A stretch of DNA of 6,305 bases from an uncultured Verrucomicrobiales bacterium (GTDB taxonomy: Bacteria; Verrucomicrobiota; Verrucomicrobiia; Limisphaerales; JACDHS01), in contig CALJZV010000381.1 in the NCBI GenBank assembly GCA_937983475.1, forward strand, positions 1 through 6,305, read 5' to 3'. Position 1 is the stretch's first letter; each line of letters opens with the position of its first letter. Below, in pieces: positions 1 through 5,594 of this stretch. The position numbers and the translations under genes are program-made. The notes under the pieces are model-generated. The model did no database searches. It worked only from the letters and a program-made list of their open reading frames with translations, and was not told the origin of the DNA.

Positions 1-32
1 AAGTGCGGATCGGCGCAATCAAATCCCGCGAG

Positions 33-1205
33 TCAGAATGCCATTCCGGCAATGGTCGCCGCGCCGTAGCCGGCAAAGCCCTTCTCGCCCGTCACCCCAT
101 CGACCGCCGTAGCTTTGGTAACAAAACTGTCGATCAGCGCCTCGACCTGCGCGCGATTTTCCGGCCAGCCGAGAATGCCAACAATCAACGCCTCCGCCGC
201 TTCCATGCGCGGGAAGTTGGTTTTGATTTTTTTGCGGCCGACGGTGACAGCATCCCGCAGAATGCAGGTCTCGATGTTGCGCTGGATTTCAGCGAAGCTG
301 GCCTTGCGATTCGCCAGTTTGTGCGCCGTCGCTTTGGCGGACAAAAATTTCACCAGCTCATCGTCTTTGCGAATGGATTCGAAAATTTGGTCGTAAGCCA
401 TCGCCAGTTCGCGCGTCTCCTCACATGAGTCGTGCCAGACCGAGACATAACCTTGGTGACCGCGCTTTTCGTAAACCAGCCCCTGCGAGGCGTAATCAAA
501 CTCCGGGTAAACATCGGCCACCCGGTCGAGCAGGATGGCCGCCTTGCGCGCGTAAACCGGGTCGCCGGTGAAGACGTGCGCGACCGCCAGCGACTTGATG
601 CCTTCGAGCACCAGTTTCTTGAACTGGCCATAGACGAGATACGCGCCGATGAACCGCCAGCGGTTGTCGCCCTCCACATAACCCTCGCCATCATCCACGC
701 CAAAGCGATGCAGCGGATCGGCAGGGTCGGGATGCTCGGTGTTGAACAGCAGCGAGCGATCAGCTCGAGCGGGGTCGAAGAAACCGCGTTCGTCGAGGCC
801 CGACTTATTAAACGCGGCAAAGTCATTCTTCGGGAACACCTCCGCGCACTGCGGGCACTGCAACTTCCACGGCGATTTCTGCGCCTCAATTTTCCATTCG
901 TACATCGGAACGGATTTTTTGCAGGCCGGGCAATGGCTGTTGGACCAGACCATCCATGAGCGGGAAATCTTCGGACCGAACATCAGCCCCCAAAGTTCGT
1001 CATCGGGCATCTCCTGCCAGAACGCCGCAAACTGCATGGCCTGCTGCGCAAAAATGTTTCCGCTTGGATGCTTTTCGAGGTTGCGGCGCACCTTCGCCAG
1101 CGTCTCCGGCGGATAGAATGCGCTTCGGGCTTTCAGCGGTTCCTCCGCGCCAACCCCATTTACCCCAAGCAACAGCGCAACCATCAGAATCACACGGTGA
1201 ATCAT
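33..1205 (-). CDS. Secreted heparinase II/III-like (alginate-lyase-type) protein, apparently truncated by an in-frame TGA
   Basis: This gene probably encodes an exported polysaccharide-lyase-like protein of the (alpha/alpha)6 toroid kind, related to heparinase II/III and alginate-lyase proteins. The substrate cannot be told. I place the start at the ATG at 1203-1205 because it opens a clear signal peptide: MIHR, a hydrophobic core VILMVALLLGV, then a likely cut after GVGA (residue 20). The frame stays open to an ATG at 1322, but that would bury the signal peptide behind 39 polar residues. The mature protein has two CxxC pairs (C92/C95 and C117/C120) followed by FPKND, a probable small metal-binding insert, and then helical sequence with Trp, Tyr and His (NRWRF near 181, GYVSVWHDS near 252). 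It ends at TGA (33-35) after about 390 residues, right after a DGVTGEKGFAGYG segment. Relatives I know of are roughly twice this length, with a C-terminal beta-sandwich. No strong ribosome binding site is visible. The family call is from memory of motifs and is moderately secure; the truncation may be real or a sequence error. Confidence 0.7.
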   Translation of the reverse strand: MIHRVILMVALLLGVNGVGAEEPLKARSAFYPPETLAKVRRNLEKHPSGNIFAQQAMQFAAFWQEMPDDELWGLMFGPKISRSWMVWSNSHCPACKKSVPMYEWKIEAQKSPWKLQCPQCAEVFPKNDFAAFNKSGLDERGFFDPARADRSLLFNTEHPDPADPLHRFGVDDGEGYVEGDNRWRFIGAYLVYGQFKKLVLEGIKSLAVAHVFTGDPVYARKAAILLDRVADVYPEFDYASQGLVYEKRGHQGYVSVWHDSCEETRELAMAYDQIFESIRKDDELVKFLSAKATAHKLANRKASFAEIQRNIETCILRDAVTVGRKKIKTNFPRMEAAEALIVGILGWPENRAQVEALIDSFVTKATAVDGVTGEKGFAGYGAATIAGMAF

Positions 1206-1343
1206 AAGCGGAGTCTTAAACAAAGCGGGGCCCAATTCAATGGTCATATGATTGGTGAAATCGGAGTCCTGCAAACCCCACTTGGTTATGCTCCGGAAAA
1301 CCTTCTTGCAACTAAGTCTCAATTGCCATAAGTTGCGGGCCTA
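1206..1343. promoter_or_regulatory. Divergent intergenic region between the lyase-like gene and the feo operon, with a dyad at 1237-1258
   Basis: This 138-base gap separates the start of the minus-strand secreted protein from the plus-strand feo operon, so it should hold both promoters. The clearest structure is a dyad: an 8-base perfect palindrome TCATATGA (1244-1251) flanked at equal distance by TCA (1237-1239) and TGA (1256-1258). It could be an operator for one or both units, and a perfect GGGCCC lies at 1228-1233. I see no recognisable Fur box of the GATAATGATAATCATTATC type, although feo genes are often Fur-controlled. Weak sigma-70-like hexamers are present (for example TTGCAA at 1306-1311 and CATAAG at 1327-1332), but the 15-base spacing is poor and I do not call them. 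The regulatory role is inferred from position. Confidence 0.35.
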
Positions 1344-1625
1344 GTGAACGATTCGATGCCAACTGAACACGCTTGTCCCAAGAGCCTTTTGTGTCCCTTG
1401 AGCCGTGTCCAGGCTGGCGTGGCTGTGCGCATCAAGCAACTTTCCGCGCCGCCGGAAGTTTCCGTTCGCCTTCGCGAAATGGGCTTTTGCGAGGAACAAT
1501 GCATCCGGTTGGTGAGCCGACATGGCCACGTCATCTGCCAGGTCTGCCAGGCGCGCGTGGGGATCAATCCGCAAGTCGCTGAGCACATTTGGGTGGAACC
1601 GCTCCTGGCCCAACGGGTTGCCTGA
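1344..1625 (+). CDS. feoA: FeoA-domain protein 1, cysteine-rich (ferrous iron transport accessory)
   Basis: This 93-residue protein has an SH3-like FeoA core from about residue 18 to 88: L-S-R-V-Q-A-G near the start, RIKQL, a RLREMGFCE turn (43-50), IRLVSR, and a closing HIWVEP strand. FeoA proteins are small cytosolic partners of the FeoB iron permease and are thought to tune its assembly or activity. The frame opens at GTG 1344, the first start after an in-frame stop; ATG at 1356 is an equally possible start and would drop four residues. Neither has a good Shine-Dalgarno sequence. Unusually for FeoA, it carries six cysteines (C11, C17, C49, C53, C65, C68), including a CQVC pair at 65-68 on a predicted strand. 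It is the first gene of feoA-feoA-feoB and ends two bases before the next start. The family is secure from the motif pattern; a metal or redox role for the cysteines is my inference. Confidence 0.85.
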   Translation: MNDSMPTEHACPKSLLCPLSRVQAGVAVRIKQLSAPPEVSVRLREMGFCEEQCIRLVSRHGHVICQVCQARVGINPQVAEHIWVEPLLAQRVA

Positions 1626-1627
1626 AA

Positions 1628-1876
1628 GTGTCCTCCTCCGCGCAAACTTCCACCCCCCTGACGTCACTGCCGGTGGGCGGTTCCGGAACCGTTTCCGAAA
1701 TTCGCATTCCCGCCGAGCAGCGTGGACGCTTGTTGGAAATGGGACTGCTGGTGGGAACGCCGGTGCAATTGATTCGGTTCGCGCCATTGGGCGACCCGGT
1801 GGAAATCAAGGTGCGCGGCTACAACCTGACCCTTCGCCGGCACGAAGCCGATTTGATCCTGGTTCGCGTCGCTTAA
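1628..1876 (+). CDS. feoA: FeoA-domain protein 2 (ferrous iron transport accessory)
   Basis: This second FeoA has 82 residues when started at GTG 1628, two bases after the TGA of the first FeoA, which suggests translational coupling. A TTG at 1589 in the same frame would give 95 residues but would overlap the upstream gene by 37 bases, and the added residues show nothing FeoA-like. The FeoA core is plain: SLPVGGSGTVSEI (13-25), RRLxEMG-like GRLLEMGLLVGTPVQLIR (33-50), a G-D-P-V-E-I-K-V-R-G segment (55-64), and a closing LTLRRHEADLILV. That arrangement is the textbook FeoA fold and is closer to the classical family than its neighbour. It has no cysteine at all, in contrast to the six in the first copy. 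It should bind or modulate FeoB, encoded 21 bases downstream. Whether the two FeoA proteins act as a heteromer is unknown. Confidence 0.88.
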   Translation: MSSSAQTSTPLTSLPVGGSGTVSEIRIPAEQRGRLLEMGLLVGTPVQLIRFAPLGDPVEIKVRGYNLTLRRHEADLILVRVA

Positions 1877-1897
1877 TTCGGCTCGGACACCCATTCA

Positions 1898-4201
1898 ATG
1901 GAAGCTGCCGCAAACGAACAATTCTCCACAGCCAGCGCCGGCCCGCGCCGGTCGCCGCTTCCGCCGTCGGCCAGCACAAAGGACCTTTACGTCGCCCTGA
2001 CAGGCAATCCCAATTGCGGCAAAACCACGCTGTTCAACTCGTTGACCGGTCTTCGGGCCAAGGTGGGCAACTACGCCGGAGTAACCGTCGAGCGCAAGGA
2101 GGGAAAACTTCAGGGCGCTCCAGCGGATTTGCCGGTGAAGATTCTGGACCTTCCCGGAACCTACAGCCTCAGCCCGCAATCGCTGGACGAGCAAATTTCG
2201 CGCGATGTTCTGTTCCATCGCCTGGCCGAGGTGCCGCCTCCCTCTTTGGTGGTTATCGTTGTGGACGCCTCCAATCTTCAGCGCAATCTGTATTACGCCA
2301 CTCAGGTCATCGAGTTGGGCTACCCGACTCTGGTTGCGCTGAACATGACCGATGTGGCGGCTGAAATCGGCCATGAAATTCACGCCGATCAGCTTGGCGC
2401 TGCGCTGGGCGTTCCGGTGGTGCCCTTGGTGGCCAGCACTGGGCAGGGCATTCCCGACCTGCGGCAGAAAATCGTCACGACACTGCGGGAAAACCGGCGG
2501 ATGTTGCCCAAGCAGTTCTGCGAACTGCCGGAAAAATTTGGCAACGAAGCCGCCACGATCGCTGCGCTGTTGGAAAAAACCTTCCACGAGCGCCGGACGC
2601 AGGCACTGGCGGAAGCGGTGTTGATACTTGGGGATGAACGCGTGCTCAACTCCTCGATTCGGGAGCATTACCCGCAGGAAATTATAGAATCGGTCAACCT
2701 AGCCCGTCAGCGACTGGAGGCCGCCGATGTGGACTGGCGCAGCGCTGCCATCGAGGCCCGCTACGCCCGCGCGGCGGCCATTCAAATGGCCGTCACCACC
2801 GAAAAGCCAATTGCCGGTGAGACCTTCAGCGACCGTTTGGACCGAGTGTTGACGCACAAACTCTGGGGCATGCTCATTTTCGTGGCCATCATGGCGGCAA
2901 TGTTCCAGGGCATATTCACCTTTGCCGAATATCCGATGGGCTGGATTGAAACCGCAATCGGGTGGCTGGGGGAACAAGTCGGCAGCGCCATTCCCGAGGG
3001 GCCGCTGAACAGCCTCATTGTCGATGGTGTGATTGCCGGTGTTGGCGCAGTCGTCGTGTTCCTGCCACAGATCTGCCTGCTGTTCCTGTTCATCAGCCTG
3101 CTGGAGGACACCGGATACATGGCGCGGGCCGCATTTCTCATGGACAGGCTGATGAGCCGCGTGGGACTTCATGGCAAAAGCTTCATTCCGATGCTCAGCT
3201 CCTTCGGTTGCGCCATTCCCGGCATCATGGCCACGCGCACGATTGAGAGCCCCAAGGACCGCCTGGTGACCATCCTGGTCGCGCCCCTGATGAGTTGCTC
3301 CGCGCGCCTTCCGGTTTACACGGTGCTGATTGCCGCCTGCGTTCCGGACAAATCTCTTTTCGGTTTCATCAAGCTTTCCGGGCTGACCATGCTGGCGATG
3401 TACCTGCTGGGAATCGTTGTGGCGATGGCCATGGCGTGGCTGTTCAAGAAGACCCTGCTGAAAGGCCCCGCCCCGATGCTGATCATGGAACTGCCTCCCT
3501 ACAAGCGGCCGGTGGTGGCCGTCACGCTGCGCCACATGTGGGAACGCTCCAAAATCTTCCTGCGCCGCGCCGGCACTGTGATTCTCGGCATTGCCATTAT
3601 TCTTTGGTTTCTGGCCAGCTATCCCAAGAACACGGAAATCGAACGCGAATACGAAGCGCGCCGCGTCGCGCTCCAGACCGATCCGTCCTCGGCGTTCACC
3701 GAACCCGCCGGCATTCTCAAGGACCGTGCCGAGCAGTTGGCGGAGTTGGAAAAGGAAGAGGCCGGCGAGATGCTGCGCCACAGCTATGCCGGGCGGATTG
3801 GACAATGGATTGAGCCCGTCATTGAGCCGTTGGGATTTGACTGGAAAATCGGCATCGGCATCGTCGCCTCCTTCGCCGCGCGCGAGGTCTTTGTCAGCAC
3901 CATGTCCACCGTTTACAACGTCGGCGAGGCCGAAGATGAGGAAAAGGGCATCGCCGACCTTGCCAAAACCATGCGGGAACAAACCCGCCCCGATGGTTCG
4001 CTCGTGTACACGCCTTTGGTGTCGTTTGCCTTGATGGTGTTTTACGTTTTTGCGCTCCAGTGCGTCAGCACCGTGGCAGTGGTCCGCCGGGAAACCAACA
4101 CTTGGAAATGGCCGCTGTTCCAATGGATTTACATGGGGCTGCTCGCGTGGGGATTCGCGTTCCTGACCTATCAAGGCGGACGCTTCCTGGGCTGGCAATA
4201 A
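1898..4201 (+). CDS. feoB: FeoB, GTP-dependent Fe(II) uptake permease of the inner membrane
   Basis: This 767-residue protein imports ferrous iron across the inner membrane, coupled to an N-terminal G domain. After a 28-residue polar leader the G motifs appear in order: G1 GNPNCGKT (36-43), G2 GVTVE with T63, G3 DLPG (84-87), G4 NMTD (149-152) and G5 VASTGQG (178-184). The helical GDI-like spacer runs to about 315. The membrane part begins near 322 and holds both Gate repeats, including SFGCAIPGIMATRT (435-448, C438) and APLMSCSARLPVY (462-474, C467), the conserved cysteines proposed to line the iron path. The second half has KIGIGIVASFAAREVF (650-665) and a last pair of helices near 705-757. 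The loop at about 577-630 is long and highly charged (EREYEARR, AELEKEEAGE) compared with E. coli FeoB. No Cys-rich C-terminal tail is present. The start is ATG 1898 with only a weak ribosome binding site. All key motifs are intact, so I expect it to be functional. Confidence 0.97.
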   Translation: MEAAANEQFSTASAGPRRSPLPPSASTKDLYVALTGNPNCGKTTLFNSLTGLRAKVGNYAGVTVERKEGKLQGAPADLPVKILDLPGTYSLSPQSLDEQISRDVLFHRLAEVPPPSLVVIVVDASNLQRNLYYATQVIELGYPTLVALNMTDVAAEIGHEIHADQLGAALGVPVVPLVASTGQGIPDLRQKIVTTLRENRRMLPKQFCELPEKFGNEAATIAALLEKTFHERRTQALAEAVLILGDERVLNSSIREHYPQEIIESVNLARQRLEAADVDWRSAAIEARYARAAAIQMAVTTEKPIAGETFSDRLDRVLTHKLWGMLIFVAIMAAMFQGIFTFAEYPMGWIETAIGWLGEQVGSAIPEGPLNSLIVDGVIAGVGAVVVFLPQICLLFLFISLLEDTGYMARAAFLMDRLMSRVGLHGKSFIPMLSSFGCAIPGIMATRTIESPKDRLVTILVAPLMSCSARLPVYTVLIAACVPDKSLFGFIKLSGLTMLAMYLLGIVVAMAMAWLFKKTLLKGPAPMLIMELPPYKRPVVAVTLRHMWERSKIFLRRAGTVILGIAIILWFLASYPKNTEIEREYEARRVALQTDPSSAFTEPAGILKDRAEQLAELEKEEAGEMLRHSYAGRIGQWIEPVIEPLGFDWKIGIGIVASFAAREVFVSTMSTVYNVGEAEDEEKGIADLAKTMREQTRPDGSLVYTPLVSFALMVFYVFALQCVSTVAVVRRETNTWKWPLFQWIYMGLLAWGFAFLTYQGGRFLGWQ

Positions 4202-4228
4202 GAACCCTATACTTGCCTTCCAGCTCAA

Positions 4229-4328
4229 TTTCTCCACGGAGACACAGACTTTGTAAAAAATATAATCGCGAAAAACCATTGGTGTGTCCTTGGCACTCCT
4301 TTGCGTTCTCTGTGTCTCTGTGGAGAAA
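4229..4328. repeat. 100-base inverted-repeat element with 20-base arms between feoB and bioF
   Basis: The left arm TTTCTCCACGGAGACACAGA (4229-4248) pairs with the right arm TCTGTGTCTCTGTGGAGAAA (4309-4328) at 19 of 20 positions, enclosing a 60-base loop that is AT-rich on its left side. The arms would form a stable stem in RNA or a cruciform in DNA. No T-run follows the right arm, so this is not a standard intrinsic terminator, though it may protect or end feoB mRNA. From memory, noncoding repeats containing 'CTCTGTGTCTCTGTGG' or 'CCACGGAGACACGGAG' words occur scattered through many environmental bacterial genomes, so this may be one member of such a dispersed family, like a small MITE or REP element. 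No flanking target duplication is evident. The inverted repeat is directly seen; the family membership needs a search. Confidence 0.85.
4239..4266 (+). promoter_or_regulatory. Candidate sigma-70 promoter inside the inverted-repeat element, reading toward bioF
   Basis: An exact TATAAT lies at 4261-4266 in the loop of the inverted repeat. Sixteen bases upstream, inside the left arm, GAGACA (4239-4244) matches the TTGACA consensus at four of six positions. A start site near 4273 would give a leader of about 128 bases that includes the right arm of the repeat before bioF. The surrounding sequence is AT-rich, so an exact -10 by chance is not improbable. The call rests on sequence match and position only. 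Confidence 0.35.
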
Positions 4329-4365
4329 GACCCATCAAAATCAGTTTTCGGACCGCAGCCGGGCG

Positions 4366-4394
4366 TTGTCTTACATTTTCCACATGGATAACAT
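4366..4394 (+). promoter_or_regulatory. Weak candidate promoter immediately before bioF (would give a leaderless mRNA)
   Basis: TTGTCT (4366-4371) and TAACAT (4389-4394) are spaced by 17 bases and each matches the sigma-70 consensus at four of six positions. Transcription would begin at about 4401, the first base of the bioF GTG codon, so the transcript would be leaderless. That would fit the absence of any Shine-Dalgarno sequence before the GTG, but two four-of-six hexamers are common by chance. This is an alternative to the promoter in the upstream repeat. Confidence 0.2.
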
Positions 4395-4400
4395 CCGGGC

Positions 4401-5594
4401 GTGAAGTCGTTCGATGATGCTTTGGATCACAAGCTTGCCGCCATCCGCGAGCAGGGACTTTACCGGCAGTTGCGTCCAGTGAATTCGGCGCAGGCGACCA
4501 CCATCGAACTGGACGGCAAGCCGCACCTCAACTTCTCTTCCAACGATTATCTTGGACTGGCCAACGAACCGGTTTTGAAAGAAGCTGCCATCAGGGCCGT
4601 CGAAAAATTCGGCTCCGGCTCCGGAGCCTCCCGGCTGATCTGCGGCTCCCTCGCGCCACACCACGAACTGGAGGACACTCTCTCGCATTTCAAGAGCTAC
4701 CAGGCCGCGCTTTCATTTTCCTCCAGGTTCGACGACGCCCTGGGATGCCTCTGCGCGCTGGCTGGCAAAGGCGACTTTGTCATTCTCGACAAGCTGGTTC
4801 ATGCCAGCATTGTCGATGCCGCCCGGTTGAGCGGCGCGACCCTGCGGATCTTCGCTCACAACGACCTCAACGACCTTGAGGCCAAGCTGCAATGGGCTCG
4901 AAAGTCTGTTGCGGCCGGCAAAAACATTCTTGTCGTTACCGAATCTGTTTTTTCAATGGATGGCGACACCGCGCCGTTGAGAGACATGGTTGAACTGAAG
5001 AATCGCCACGGCGCGTGGCTGATGGTGGACGAAGCCCACGCCACCGGACTGTTCGGCGAGCGGCGACGCGGCTTGATCGAGGAACTGCAAGTGTCCGAGC
5101 AGGTTGAGGTGCAGATGGGCACGCTGGGCAAGGCTGTCGGTGCTTCCGGCGGCTACATTTGCGGCTCTAGGAAACTGGTGGACTGGCTTGTCAACCGCGC
5201 GCGCAGCTTCATTTTCTCAACGGCGCCGGTTCCAGCAGCGGCTGCGGCCGCAACCGCGGGCATCCGGTTCATCCAAACAGAGGCGGGCGCGCGCCGAAGA
5301 ATTCAAGGCTGGGAAAACATCGAGCGCCTTCACGCGGCCTTGAAAAAAATGAACTGCTGTGGCGAATCACCCCAAAGCCTCATCCTGCCAGTCATTCTCG
5401 GTGAGGAATCCCGCGCCATGGAACTTTCCAAATGCCTCCGCGAACGTGGCATCTTTGTACCGGCCATTCGGTATCCTACGGTCGCCCGGGGCGCGGCGCG
5501 ACTGCGAATCACTGTGACGGCCATGCACACAGCAAGGCAAATTGACCAGTTGGCTGATTCCATGTCCACATTGCACCCTTCCTCATGCCCTTGA
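4401..5594 (+). CDS. bioF: 8-amino-7-oxononanoate synthase (BioF), biotin synthesis
   Basis: This 397-residue PLP enzyme of the alpha-oxoamine synthase family condenses pimeloyl-ACP (or pimeloyl-CoA) with L-alanine to give 7-keto-8-aminopelargonate. Landmarks in order are NFSSNDYLGL (44-53), GSGSGASRLICGS (71-83), H134 in LVHAS which stacks on PLP, ESVFSMDGD (181-189, S185), DEAHATG (210-216, D210 and H213), the Schiff-base lysine K244 in GTLGKA, and PTV...ARLRIT with T360 and R369. These match the E. coli catalytic set by position. The length is normal. GTG 4401 is the first start after an in-frame TAA (4389-4391), and no Shine-Dalgarno sequence precedes it. One oddity: where E. coli has ISGFAAN, this protein has SSRFDDA (107-113), replacing the conserved Gly of the phosphate-binding turn with R109. 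The neighbour bioA overlaps its end by 10 bases. BioF is much more likely than the related KBL or ALAS enzymes because of that pairing. Confidence 0.93.
   Translation: MKSFDDALDHKLAAIREQGLYRQLRPVNSAQATTIELDGKPHLNFSSNDYLGLANEPVLKEAAIRAVEKFGSGSGASRLICGSLAPHHELEDTLSHFKSYQAALSFSSRFDDALGCLCALAGKGDFVILDKLVHASIVDAARLSGATLRIFAHNDLNDLEAKLQWARKSVAAGKNILVVTESVFSMDGDTAPLRDMVELKNRHGAWLMVDEAHATGLFGERRRGLIEELQVSEQVEVQMGTLGKAVGASGGYICGSRKLVDWLVNRARSFIFSTAPVPAAAAAATAGIRFIQTEAGARRRIQGWENIERLHAALKKMNCCGESPQSLILPVILGEESRAMELSKCLRERGIFVPAIRYPTVARGAARLRITVTAMHTARQIDQLADSMSTLHPSSCP

Noticed and set aside
1206..1322. Longer start for the lyase-like protein at the ATG ending at 1322
   Set aside because: It adds 39 polar residues ahead of an obvious signal peptide and would consume the divergent promoter region.
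1589..1627. Extended TTG start for the second FeoA
   Set aside because: It overlaps the first FeoA by 37 bases and adds residues without FeoA character; GTG 1628 follows the upstream stop by two bases.
1522..2364. 280-codon plus-strand frame across feoA and the feoB start
   Set aside because: It overlaps three well-supported Feo genes in another frame and has an Arg/Ser/Gly-rich, low-complexity composition.
2699..4279. Long open frame of about 526 codons antisense to feoB
   Set aside because: It lies opposite intact FeoB codons, is rich in His, Gln, Arg and Gly as expected of a mirror frame in GC-rich DNA, and shows no domain.
4251..4285. BirA-type biotin operator near TTGTAAAA
   Set aside because: Only the left half (TTGTAAA) resembles the operator; the matching GTTTACAA half-site at the right distance is absent.
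4229..4328. Intrinsic terminator for feoB
   Set aside because: The loop is 60 bases and no T-run follows the right arm, so the usual hairpin-plus-U-tract form is missing.
4060..4404. 114-codon plus-strand frame across the feoB end and the inverted repeat
   Set aside because: Its first part is an out-of-frame reading of feoB and the rest translates the repeat; no protein features.
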